Positions 7,619 to 14,600 of a stretch of DNA of 21,344 nucleotides are shown one piece after another. This DNA is from JACQKT01 sp038063055. Its GTDB lineage: Bacteria; Patescibacteriota; Minisyncoccia; UBA6257; 2-01-FULL-56-20. Every line of letters starts with the position of its first letter. The stretch's first letter is position 1. The translations under genes and the position numbers were made by a program. Under the pieces are notes generated by a model. It saw only the letters and a list, made by a program, of their open reading frames with translations, was not told where the DNA came from and did not search any database. The stretch lies in contig JBBTVY010000017.1 of NCBI GenBank assembly GCA_038063055.1, positions 1 through 21,344 on the forward strand, read 5' to 3'.

Positions 7619-9331
7619 TTATTCCCTGATGACGCGAAGAACTTCTTCTATTGTCGTTTTGCCGAGCTGGACCTTGTACAAGCCGTCTTCAAACATCGTT
7701 TTGAAACCGCCGTTTTGTATTTCTTTTCGGATCGATTCCAGATTGAACTGCGGCTGTATCACCAACCTTTTAATTTTATCATTCATTTCGAGCGCTTCAA
7801 AAATGCCCATCCTGCCCCTGTATCCGAGCATATTGCAGGAATTGCATCCTTTGCCTTTGTAGATAATCTTGGGAACGGATGAGTTGTCCGTTATATTCAA
7901 ATCTTTCAGCTGTTGCATTATTAGGTCCTTAATTTCGGGCGGCGTTTCATACGAATATATGCATTGCTGGCAGATTTTTCTCACAAGACGCTGGGCTATT
8001 ATCAAATTTACGGTCGCGGCTATGAGAAACGGAGGAACTTCAAGGTCGAAAAGCCGCGGTATGGCGGTCGGGGCGTCGTTGGTGTGAAGGGAAGAAACGA
8101 TGAGGTGGCCGGTAAGGGCGGCTTGGACGGAAATTCCCGCGGTTTCGCTGTCTCTTATTTCACCGACCATTATTATATTGGGGTCCTGCCTAAGCAGCGA
8201 CCGCAAGCCGTTGGCGAAAGTTATGCCGGCGGCCGGATTTATCTGCGTTTGGTTGACGTATTTTATGTTGTATTCGATTGGGTCTTCGACGGAGGTTATG
8301 TTGACGGTAGGTTTGTTCAGAATGTTCATTATCGCGTAGAGAGTCGTGGTCTTTCCGGAACCGGTCGGGCCGCAGGAAATAATCATCCCGTAAGCCTTTT
8401 TGAGATTTTCGGCTACGACCGTGGATGTGTACTCGAGCATCCCGAGTTCTTCGAAAGAAAGGGGTTTTTGCGTGGATTCAAAAAGACGCATTTCCAGCTT
8501 TTCTCCGTAAAAGGTGGGCATCACCGAAACACGGACGTCTATAAGCTGATTGGAAATCGGGTAACGGAAACGGCCGTCCTGAGACTGGTGGTGTTCGTCG
8601 ATTTTCAAACCCGACAATATTTTCAGCCTTGCAACCAGGGCGGCGTGCACTTCTTTGGGAATTCTCATAATTTCATAAAGAATGCCGTCTATGCGGTATC
8701 TTATTAACGTGCTGTCTTCCAAAATTTCGAGATGAATATCGGAAGCCCGAAGCGACGCGGCGTAAGTTATAAGATTGTCGACTATGGCCACAATCGGAAC
8801 CTGAACAGACGCCTCCTCGAGACTTCGGCTCGCGTTTCGGAGCGACGCCTGCACGTTTTCCTCTATTGTTTTTTTGAAGTCCCGGGTCATTTCCATCCCG
8901 TAGACGGAAAAAGCCCTTTCCAAATCATCCACTGTAACCATATACGGCTTGATTTTGCCGTTCAGGCGTTCGCTAAGAAATCCTATGGTTTCTAGATCGC
9001 TCGGGTCGGCCATGGCCACGCCGAAAACGCCGTCCGGTTCGCGCCTGAAAACGGCCACTCTTCTTTGGCGGGCGATTTCTTCGGGCAATATTTTGATGAC
9101 CTTCTCATCGACGCCCACCACCGACAAATCGACCATCTCCACCCCCAGCGTGTCGGCTATAAACTGATTGAGAAAACTTTGTCCGACAACTTTTTCCGAA
9201 ATAAGCTTATCCAAAAAATTTTCGTTTTTGCGTTCGGCTTCGACCGCGATGGCGTCGAATTTTTCGGGAGAAACGAGATTTTCCTGAATCAGCTTGCTTT
9301 TGAGTTGTGCGATTGATATGGGCAGGCGCAT
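7619..9331 (-). CDS. pilB: Type IV pilus assembly ATPase PilB (GspE family)
   Basis: 570 residues, normal for PilB/GspE. An N-terminal MshEN-type domain (about 1-150) precedes the ATPase core. Visible motifs are Walker A GPTGSGKTTT (321-330), the Asp box around TSVEDPIEY (347-354), Walker B NIIMVGEIRD (385-394) and the His box TGHLIVSSLHTNDA. A Zn-type tetracysteine lies between C454/C457 (ICQQC) and C496/C499 (CNSCN), with GYRGRMGIFE after it, as in family members. The protein hydrolyses ATP at the cytoplasmic face to power pilus extension. The intact Walker and Cys motifs predict an active enzyme. It sits upstream of pilC; pilT is not in the window. A TATAAT sequence at 9368-9373 lies at the end of the preceding gene and could give an internal promoter, but no good -35 is seen. 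Confidence 0.97.
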   Translation of the reverse strand: MRLPISIAQLKSKLIQENLVSPEKFDAIAVEAERKNENFLDKLISEKVVGQSFLNQFIADTLGVEMVDLSVVGVDEKVIKILPEEIARQRRVAVFRREPDGVFGVAMADPSDLETIGFLSERLNGKIKPYMVTVDDLERAFSVYGMEMTRDFKKTIEENVQASLRNASRSLEEASVQVPIVAIVDNLITYAASLRASDIHLEILEDSTLIRYRIDGILYEIMRIPKEVHAALVARLKILSGLKIDEHHQSQDGRFRYPISNQLIDVRVSVMPTFYGEKLEMRLFESTQKPLSFEELGMLEYTSTVVAENLKKAYGMIISCGPTGSGKTTTLYAIMNILNKPTVNITSVEDPIEYNIKYVNQTQINPAAGITFANGLRSLLRQDPNIIMVGEIRDSETAGISVQAALTGHLIVSSLHTNDAPTAIPRLFDLEVPPFLIAATVNLIIAQRLVRKICQQCIYSYETPPEIKDLIMQQLKDLNITDNSSVPKIIYKGKGCNSCNMLGYRGRMGIFEALEMNDKIKRLVIQPQFNLESIRKEIQNGGFKTMFEDGLYKVQLGKTTIEEVLRVIRE

Positions 9332-9368
9332 AACCTATTGATTTAGAAATTTAATTTATTGTTTCGGA

Positions 9369-9941
9369 TTATAATATAAACCCGTTCAAAATAGACGATG
9401 GTATCTGATTTTTCAAAAGTATAGCAAAAATCGCAACCGGCAGCCACAGGTAAAAAAGCGGCGCACGGCCTTTCTTTAAAAGAAAATAAAAAAACGAAAG
9501 AAGAATGCCAGCGACAAGTATAAGGGGTATGTATAAAAACAAGCCCGGATATCCGGTAAAAAAAACTCCAAAAGCGAGAAACCAGCTTTCTTCCGGTTTA
9601 AAAAAACGCTCGCCGAATCTGCGGTTTAAAAATTCGGAAACATATTTTAGAACGACGGCCGCAAAAAAAGCGATAAGTAACGGATAAAAAAACCGCGGGC
9701 CTGTGTAAGAAATAAAATAAGACCAATCTCTGTATGGCGGCAATAAAAAAACCGACAGGGCGCTGGCTTTCCAAAGCTTGTATTGAAGAAACGTCGAATG
9801 CGCGGCGAGGGAGAACATTATTATCGCGCCGAAGAGAAAGTAAAATTTTACGTATTTCTTCAAAAAGCTGTTGCTGAAAAGCTGCGCTCCTGTCAGTAAA
9901 ACCAGGGCTACGACACCGAATGCGTCGGCGATAGACATCAA
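9369..9941 (-). CDS. Multi-helix membrane protein of the pilus locus, unknown function
   Basis: 190 residues, mostly hydrophobic. Likely membrane helices are at about 8-25, 31-48, 83-101, 119-150 (long, possibly two) and 159-178. It lies between the pilins and pilB, 3 nt from the pilin stop, so it belongs to the pilus operon. The C-terminal part (FLAFGVFFTGYPGLF, then helix, then GRAPLFYLWLPVAIFAILL) resembles in layout the C-terminal half of A24 prepilin peptidases (GD-K-LAALGxWxGWP, helix, IPFGPFLAxGA). However, the catalytic GD is absent (KPEES stands there), so it cannot be called PilD. It could be a divergent or inactive relative or an unrelated assembly factor. I do not recognise a named family. 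Confidence 0.7.
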   Translation of the reverse strand: MMSIADAFGVVALVLLTGAQLFSNSFLKKYVKFYFLFGAIIMFSLAAHSTFLQYKLWKASALSVFLLPPYRDWSYFISYTGPRFFYPLLIAFFAAVVLKYVSEFLNRRFGERFFKPEESWFLAFGVFFTGYPGLFLYIPLILVAGILLSFFYFLLKKGRAPLFYLWLPVAIFAILLKNQIPSSILNGFIL

Positions 9942-9944
9942 CCC

Positions 9945-10514
9945 TTACAATCCGAGGTTGGTGCCTGCTTCGTAAATGCGAAGTACGGTTCCTCCGTCGG
10001 TTGATTCGACATCGGAGCCGCCACTGGACGCGTACTTGATGCTCTCCATGTTGGCGTTGATTTCAAACTGAAAGTTGGGTGAACCGTTGGTGACGTAACT
10101 GTAGTAGTAGGTGACGTTGTTTATCGGGTCAATCGGTTCGGCGCCCAACGGCGAACCCGAGCTGATAGTGTTGAAATTTACCGGTATCCATCCGCCTCCC
10201 GTCGTGCTGGCTGCGGAAGAAGATGCAGCGCTGACAATAAGGGTTGAAGACGATCTGTCTATGTTGGGAGTGGAAGTCACCGTAACAGCCATCGCGTAGA
10301 TGGTGTTGGTGGCGCCTATGCTGGGCGAACTAACGTCTGCGAGGTAGAGCGATATTGCGCTTTTAAGCGTCGATACGTCGGAAATTCTGGTGGAATCCCT
10401 CGCTTGCGCCAACAACTGCGCCGGGTTGAGCGTCAAGACGACGGCCACGGACAACACGGTAAGAATCGCTATTACGACCAGAAGCTCTATCAATGTAAAT
10501 CCTTTTTCCTGCAT
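9945..10514 (-). CDS. Type IV pilin (PilA-like), paralogue 1
   Basis: 189 residues with a class-III prepilin leader MQEKG|FTLIELLVVIAILT: five-residue basic leader, Gly before the cleavage site, Phe at +1, Glu at +5, then a long hydrophobic alpha1 helix. The head domain has LNPAQLLAQARDSTRISDVSTLKSAISLYLAD, a pattern common to pseudopilin-like pilins, and ends with the conserved ESTDGGT and a C-terminal EAGTNLGL. It has no Cys pair. Prepilin peptidase would process it and PilB/PilC would polymerise it; a major or co-major fibre subunit is inferred. It lies 36 nt after paralogue 2, with the first 99 nt almost identical to it, and 3 nt before the membrane protein gene. Confidence 0.93.
   Translation of the reverse strand: MQEKGFTLIELLVVIAILTVLSVAVVLTLNPAQLLAQARDSTRISDVSTLKSAISLYLADVSSPSIGATNTIYAMAVTVTSTPNIDRSSSTLIVSAASSSAASTTGGGWIPVNFNTISSGSPLGAEPIDPINNVTYYYSYVTNGSPNFQFEINANMESIKYASSGGSDVESTDGGTVLRIYEAGTNLGL
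10416..10514 (-). repeat. 99-nt segment shared with the other pilin gene (copy at 11031-11129)
   Basis: The first 99 nt of the two pilin genes are identical except for one base (Val26 GTC here, Ile26 ATC in the other). The genes differ widely further on. This points to gene conversion or strong constraint on the leader and alpha1-helix segment. Confidence 0.9.
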
Positions 10515-10550
10515 GAAATTTATAATTTATTTATGTCGACCGTTTAACGT

Positions 10551-11129
10551 TTACAAACTCAATTTCGTCCCGACTTCGTACGCGGCCGGATTGGTTCCTC
10601 CGTCGGTTGACTCGATGTCGGCGGTTCCGCTTGCGGCGTACTTGGTGCTTTCCATATGGGCGTCAATCTCGAATTCGAAACTGGAAGAAGCATTGGTTGC
10701 ATAGCTGTAAAAGTAGGTGGCGTTGTTTATAGGGTCAACGGGTTCCGAGCCTAATGGCGAACCGGAACTAATGGCGGCGAAGTTTATCGGTATCCAGCCG
10801 ACTCCCGTCGTGTTGGAGCTCGACGCCGCGGTAGTCGTGGAAACGGTCGAATCGCTGGCGGACATTCTGCCGCCGCAACCGGCGCTGTTCGGGGTGGCCG
10901 GCGCCGAGCCGTAACACGTATTCGCGGCTCCTATGCTTGGCGAAGCGACATCCTGTAGATAAAGGGCGATTGCGCTTCTCAGGGTCGACATATCCGAAGC
11001 CCTTTGAGAATCCCTCGCCTGCTTAATCATCTGCGCCGGGTTGAGCGTCAAGATGACGGCCACGGACAACACGGTAAGAATCGCTATTACGACCAGAAGC
11101 TCTATCAATGTAAATCCTTTTTCCTGCAT
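10551..11129 (-). CDS. Type IV pilin (PilA-like), paralogue 2, first gene of the pilus operon
   Basis: 192 residues with the same leader as paralogue 1 (MQEKG|FTLIELLVV, Glu at +5) and the same alpha1 helix to NPAQ. The globular part is homologous but diverged, most strongly in the middle, where two Cys (GAANTCYGSAPA and NSAGCGGRMS) occur that paralogue 1 lacks. These could form a disulfide loop. The C-terminal region (SSGSPLGSEPVDPINNATYFYSY, ESTDGGT) is conserved with paralogue 1. It is the first gene after the AT-rich promoter region, so it is probably the most highly transcribed and may be the main fibre subunit. The 5' leader of about 50 nt has no clear Shine-Dalgarno motif. Confidence 0.93.
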   Translation of the reverse strand: MQEKGFTLIELLVVIAILTVLSVAVILTLNPAQMIKQARDSQRASDMSTLRSAIALYLQDVASPSIGAANTCYGSAPATPNSAGCGGRMSASDSTVSTTTAASSSNTTGVGWIPINFAAISSGSPLGSEPVDPINNATYFYSYATNASSSFEFEIDAHMESTKYAASGTADIESTDGGTNPAAYEVGTKLSL

Positions 11130-11189
11130 TTACCGCTGCTGCCTGCTTTTAACTTTTAATTCGACCGTTGAAGCCAATAAGCTCATTCT

Positions 11190-11216
11190 ATTATAGCAAT
11201 TTTAGCAAATAATCAA
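11190..11216 (-). promoter_or_regulatory. Candidate extended -10 promoter of the pilin operon
   Basis: On the minus strand TGC-TATAAT (hexamer at 11190-11195, TG at 11197-11198) is a consensus extended -10. A TTGATT -35-like hexamer lies at 11211-11216 with a short 15-nt spacer, so the promoter may rely mostly on the extended -10. A second TGC-TAAAAT sits just upstream (hexamer at 11199-11204). The predicted start near 11183 gives a leader of about 54 nt before the first pilin. Confidence 0.55.
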
Positions 11217-11226
11217 TTTTTAGCAT

Positions 11227-11235
11227 TGTGGATAA
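11227..11235 (-). promoter_or_regulatory. Perfect DnaA-box sequence (TTATCCACA) between rluA-family gene and pilin promoter
   Basis: Minus-strand TTATCCACA exactly matches the strongest DnaA-box consensus. It ends 2 nt from the stop codon of the pseudouridine synthase gene and lies about 11 nt upstream of the -35-like element of the pilin promoter, in an AT-rich patch. Only a single box is seen, so this is not evidence of an origin. DnaA binding as a transcription regulator is possible but unproven. Confidence 0.35.
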
Positions 11236-11236
11236 C

Positions 11237-11971
11237 TTATTTACCCGCGCCATGAAACATGAATGATTCTCCTGGACCAGTTTCGAGTTTAATCCGACTG
11301 CCGTCGTTCAAAGAGAATTCAAGGGAATAAGCGTGAAGCATCAGCCTGTCCGCCCAATCGGGTTGTTTTTTCCCGCCGTAAAGCCTGTCGCCTACAACGG
11401 GATGGCCTATGGCCGCGAGATGCACTCTTATTTGATGCGTCCTGCCGGTTTTCGGATAAACCTCAACCAATGAAAATTCCTTGCCCTCCGAAACAAAAGT
11501 TTTTTTGACCGTGTAATCGGTCTCGGCGCTTTTCATCATCTTTTCCGAATGTACGCTTCTTTTGACCGAACCGTTTTTTATGCCGATGGGTTTGTCGATT
11601 GTCCCTTTCGCTTCTTTCGGCTTGCCCGACACGACTGCCAAATAAGTTTTTTTTATTTGCCTTGTCTTAAAAAGATTTTTCAGGTATTCGAAATATTCGC
11701 TGTTTCTTGCCGCTATCATTATCCCCGAAGTTTCTCTGTCCAAGCGGTGAACGATTCCCGGACGCGTCACTGGGTCGTCGCCCACGCCAGCCGTTTCAGG
11801 AAATTTTCTTATAAGCCACCCGGCTAAAGTATTTTTTCCGTCCGGGCTGTCGGCGGCGGCGGAGGAATGCACCAACATTCCTTCCGGTTTGTAAATTCCC
11901 AGAAAATTTTTGTCCTTGTAAATTATTTTTGGCTCAGACGTTTCTGAGTCGGAAATTCGGAGCTTGGCCAT
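11237..11971 (-). CDS. RluA-family pseudouridine synthase (RluD-like, no S4 domain)
   Basis: 244 residues. The catalytic motif HRLDRETSG has the nucleophilic Asp at residue 78. The second family motif GRTHQIRVHLAAIGHPVVGDRLYGG is intact. The N-terminus starts directly with the catalytic domain (IIYKDKNFLGIYKPEGMLVHSS), so the S4 RNA-binding domain found in RluD and RluC is absent and the protein is shorter than RluD (about 326). The enzyme isomerises uridine to pseudouridine in RNA; large-subunit rRNA is the likely substrate, but the site cannot be read from sequence and RluA-like tRNA/rRNA specificity is also possible. It follows rseP after 56 nt and ends the housekeeping run. No Shine-Dalgarno motif precedes the ATG. 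Confidence 0.92.
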   Translation of the reverse strand: MAKLRISDSETSEPKIIYKDKNFLGIYKPEGMLVHSSAAADSPDGKNTLAGWLIRKFPETAGVGDDPVTRPGIVHRLDRETSGIMIAARNSEYFEYLKNLFKTRQIKKTYLAVVSGKPKEAKGTIDKPIGIKNGSVKRSVHSEKMMKSAETDYTVKKTFVSEGKEFSLVEVYPKTGRTHQIRVHLAAIGHPVVGDRLYGGKKQPDWADRLMLHAYSLEFSLNDGSRIKLETGPGESFMFHGAGK

Positions 11972-12027
11972 TTGGAACTGTTAAAAATTTAAAAAACTTT
12001 TAAACTCTAAGCTTGGAGTCCGGGATA

Positions 12028-13134
12028 TTAAAACAAGTCAACGACGTCCCTTACGGTTATCGCAACCATCAGCAGCAGAAGAACCGCGAAGCCGACGCCG
12101 TTAACCAGCGACTGCGCTTTTAAAGGAACCGGCGAGCCCTTGATTTTTTCAACCACAATTAGCAACAGGCGTCCGCCGTCAAGGGCCGGAAAAGGAATAA
12201 GATTCAAAACGGCGAGATTCAGTGAAATGATGCCCATAAGTTGCGCCAGATAAATAAGGCCGATGCTTCCGGTTTTTTCGGCCACGGAAAAAATTCCTAC
12301 CGGACCGACCACTCCCGCCAGAAGCGAGCCGTGCAAAAACAAATTTTTGAAAAGTTCGTATATTGCCGAAACGGTGGCCTGGCATATGAAAATGGACTCC
12401 CTGAATCCACTGGCCAACGCCTGAAAAAATCCGCTGGGTTTGACTCCCGATTCCGAAAATTGGACCCCGAGGGCGCCGTCATTTTCAGAAATTGGAATTC
12501 TTGGAACGGCCGTTATGCTTAGATTTTCGTTGCCGCGTATAATTTCCAAGTTTACCTGCTGGCCGCGATGCTGATTTATGAATCCCACGAAATCGTCGGC
12601 GTTGGAATAATTTTTTATTATGTCCCCCGCGACTATGCCTGATTTTTCGGCGGGCGAACCGGGTTGAACTCCATTTATTACAAGGACCGGAGGCGTTCCA
12701 ACCATGAATATGAAAGAAATTATCAGCCAGCCGAAAACAAAATTAACCAGAACGCCGCTGGCTATGACTATAAAGCGTCTCCAAGCCGACTGAAAAAGGA
12801 AATAATGTTTTTTTTCTTCCGGAGAAAGAGATTGCAATTTCTCGGGATTGGTAATCTGTTCCTCCTCGCCGGAAATTTTCACGAATCCGCCGAAGGGCAA
12901 CCAATTCAAGCTGTATTCCGTCTCGCCCTGAGCCTGTCGAAGGGTCTCGCCCTGAGCCTGTCGAAGGGTCTCGCCCTTTTTGGTTCCAAATCGCCATGCT
13001 TTTATTCTCGGCGGAAAACCGAAACCGAATTCGTCTACTTTCATTCCGAAAAGTTTGGCCGTCAGAAAATGTCCGGCTTCATGTCCGAGAATCAGAATCA
13101 CCAAACCAAAAAATACTATCAGGCCGATAATCAT
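12028..13134 (-). CDS. rseP: RseP-type site-2 membrane metalloprotease (M50B)
   Basis: 368 residues. The zinc site HEAGH (H18, E19, H22) lies in the first membrane helix. The third ligand region is LNLIPFPALDGGR in the late helix. A PDZ domain lies in between (about 150-215: INGVQPGSPAEKSGIVAGDII). GFGFPPR and WLPFGGFVKISGE are typical of the family. The protease cuts substrates within the membrane, classically anti-sigma factors or signal-peptide remnants. The family loop KKGETEYS is interrupted after KKG by two extra copies of ETLRQAQG (residues about 54-69) from a 24-bp tandem repeat, in frame and in a cytoplasmic-side loop, so activity is probably kept. The ATG lies 1 nt after the frr stop (TGAAATG), suggesting translational coupling. 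Confidence 0.95.
   Translation of the reverse strand: MIIGLIVFFGLVILILGHEAGHFLTAKLFGMKVDEFGFGFPPRIKAWRFGTKKGETLRQAQGETLRQAQGETEYSLNWLPFGGFVKISGEEEQITNPEKLQSLSPEEKKHYFLFQSAWRRFIVIASGVLVNFVFGWLIISFIFMVGTPPVLVINGVQPGSPAEKSGIVAGDIIKNYSNADDFVGFINQHRGQQVNLEIIRGNENLSITAVPRIPISENDGALGVQFSESGVKPSGFFQALASGFRESIFICQATVSAIYELFKNLFLHGSLLAGVVGPVGIFSVAEKTGSIGLIYLAQLMGIISLNLAVLNLIPFPALDGGRLLLIVVEKIKGSPVPLKAQSLVNGVGFAVLLLLMVAITVRDVVDLF
12921..12976 (-). repeat. 24-bp tandem repeat (2.3 copies) inserted in rseP
   Basis: Plus-strand units at 12921-12944 and 12945-12968, then the partial 12969-12976 (tctcgccc). Each unit contains the core CCTGAGCCTGTCGAAGG. The 8-nt tctcgccc at each boundary looks like a target duplication: removing 48 nt restores the normal family reading KKGETEYS. 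From memory, this core is a dispersed repeat in many environmental bacterial genomes; no database was consulted. Confidence 0.85.
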
Positions 13135-13135
13135 T

Positions 13136-13699
13136 TCATTCTTCTATTTCTTTTATTTTTTCGCTTAATATCGACTCGATTTTATTATTGGCGCCGTCAA
13201 CCAATTTCTGCACTTTTTCTTTAGCCTGAAAAAATTCGTCTTCCGTTATTTCACTTTTTTCTTCGTATGCTTTCATCTTTTTTATGAATTCGTCACGCTG
13301 GCTCCGCAAACGTATTTTCAATGTTTCAGTTATTTTCCCGGCGAGTTTGGAAAGTTCTTTTCTTCGTTCGTCGGTGAGAACCGGCAGCGATGCCCGTACG
13401 ATATTTTCGTTGTTCGAAACACTCATCCCTATCTTTGCCTCTTCAATCCCTTTCATTATTGCCTGAATGGCGTTTTTATCCCATGCCTGTATTTCTATTT
13501 CTCTGGGCGGCCTAAGGCTTAAAGAACCCAATTGTTTTATCGTCATAATCTGCCCGTAACAGTTAACGCTCACGTTTTCCAATAACTCCACGGAAGGGCG
13601 GGTTCCACGCACGACCTGCAATTCCTCTTTTAAAGACATAACCATGCCATTAAGCAAATTCTCCAAATCTCTAAGATTTTTATCGAGTTGTTTTTCCAT
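13136..13699 (-). CDS. frr: Ribosome recycling factor
   Basis: 187 residues, the normal RRF length (E. coli 185). The three-helix-bundle domain is visible at both ends. The N-terminal part is LRDLENLLNGMVMSLKEELQVVRGTRPS. The beta/alpha domain follows, with YGQIMTIKQLGSLSLRPPREIEIQAWD and ENIVRASLPVLTDERRKELSKLAGKITETLKIRLRSQRDEF. The C-terminal helix has ITEDEFFQAKEKVQKLVDGANNKIE. With EF-G it splits post-termination ribosomes. The normally conserved RTGRAxP segment reads RGTRP, with an apparent two-residue shortening next to the first loop. The gene is 6 nt from holB and 1 nt from rseP, so all three are likely co-transcribed. Confidence 0.96.
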   Translation of the reverse strand: MEKQLDKNLRDLENLLNGMVMSLKEELQVVRGTRPSVELLENVSVNCYGQIMTIKQLGSLSLRPPREIEIQAWDKNAIQAIMKGIEEAKIGMSVSNNENIVRASLPVLTDERRKELSKLAGKITETLKIRLRSQRDEFIKKMKAYEEKSEITEDEFFQAKEKVQKLVDGANNKIESILSEKIKEIEE

Positions 13700-13705
13700 T
13701 AAAAT

Positions 13706-14542
13706 TTAATCGCCTGCCAATAGGCTTTCGAGCTGGAGGCGCGGATTCACGTTGTATGATTCGTTGTCGCGTCTCAAAGAGGAGATTTTGTGCCATAAAT
13801 CCGGATTTTTTCCCGCGGCGGCGTCTTTCGAAACAACCATCAAAAGCGCTTCCAGAAAACGGGATAAATTGAATTTTTCGTCTTCGAGCATGGCTTTGAC
13901 GATGTTGCGGTGTTCCCAAAATCCCGATTTCAAAAATTTTTCCGCGGACTGGCGTAGAGATTGAAATTCTTTGTTCGAGGCCGTAAGCAAAGCAAGTCCC
14001 GGCTGGCCGTAAGAAGCTTCTGTGATTCTTTTGGCCTCGTCCGCCTTGCAATCAATACTATCCCTAAGCCAATTTTCCACAAGCTTGCGCGGAACCGGAG
14101 AAAAATAAATTTTTTGCAGTCTCGACTGAAGCGTCGGCCAAAGTTTTTCGTGGTCGTTCGCGACGATTATCAAAAGAGACGACTCCGGCGGCTCTTCGCT
14201 GATTTTCAAAATCGCGTTTTGCGCTTCGGCGGTCATGGCTTCGGAGTCGTTTATTATCGCCGTGCGCCGCGCGCTTGCCGCCGGTTTTTGCCACAAAAAA
14301 CTTTTCAGATAGCGCGCCTGGTCTATGCCGATAGTCGCTTCTGCGTCCGGCACGATTAAAAGAAAATCGATAAGTAGCTTCGGTTTTTCGAAATCGCCTG
14401 TCTCGAGAAAGTTGGCGAGGCTTGCCGCAAAAAGCTTTTTGCCGACCCGCGGCGGGCCGAAAAAAAGATAGCAATTAGCCAAAGCTTTTTTTTCCGCAAG
14501 TTCTTTGAAGTTTTTTACCAGCTTTTCGTGGCCGATTAGCAT
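13706..14542 (-). CDS. holB: DNA polymerase III delta' subunit-like clamp-loader protein
   Basis: 278 residues. The N-terminus is MLIGHEKLVKNFKELAEKKALANCYLFFGPPRVGKK with a degenerate P-loop (GPPRVGKK, Lys where Thr/Ser is usual). The AAA+ core shows IGIDQARYLKSFL, then RRTAIINDSEAMTAEAQNAILKISEEPP, then LLIIVANDHEKLWPTLQSRLQKIYF. The last holds the SRx sensor region, with Leu instead of the Cys of SRC. No zinc-type Cys cluster is present, which with the poor P-loop fits the non-catalytic delta' rather than tau/gamma (dnaX). The expected role is a stator in the clamp loader that places the sliding clamp on DNA. It lies 54 nt after mreB and 6 nt before frr. Confidence 0.88.
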   Translation of the reverse strand: MLIGHEKLVKNFKELAEKKALANCYLFFGPPRVGKKLFAASLANFLETGDFEKPKLLIDFLLIVPDAEATIGIDQARYLKSFLWQKPAASARRTAIINDSEAMTAEAQNAILKISEEPPESSLLIIVANDHEKLWPTLQSRLQKIYFSPVPRKLVENWLRDSIDCKADEAKRITEASYGQPGLALLTASNKEFQSLRQSAEKFLKSGFWEHRNIVKAMLEDEKFNLSRFLEALLMVVSKDAAAGKNPDLWHKISSLRRDNESYNVNPRLQLESLLAGD

Positions 14543-14560
14543 TGTTTTACAACTATCACA

Positions 14561-14600
14561 ATGACTATGACAAAAAGAAGTGTGTCACTGTCATCGTCAT
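14561..14600. other. Imperfect inverted repeat between mreB and holB
   Basis: Arms 14561-14572 (atgactatgaca) and 14589-14600 (tgtcatcgtcat) pair at 11 of 12 positions around a 16-nt loop. The right arm covers the mreB stop codon (14597-14599). No run of T follows the stem on the minus strand and the stem is not GC-rich, so it is not a standard terminator; an RNA-processing or attenuating hairpin is possible. Confidence 0.5.

Noticed and set aside
7964..8707. 247-codon open frame on the plus strand
   Set aside because: It lies wholly opposite pilB, whose product has all family motifs; the plus-strand translation has no recognisable domain.
11183..11236. Replication origin (AT-rich with DnaA box)
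   Set aside because: Only one DnaA box is visible and dnaA, dnaN or other origin genes are not nearby.
13706..14542. Assignment as dnaX (tau/gamma)
   Set aside because: The P-loop is degenerate, zinc Cys residues are absent and the length is short, which fits delta' (holB) better.
14597..14599. Possible UGA=Gly recoding (Gracilibacteria/SR1 code)
   Set aside because: TGA ends mreB, frr, the DUF11-like gene and the 154-residue gene at the expected protein ends; no family-conserved Gly is coded by TGA.
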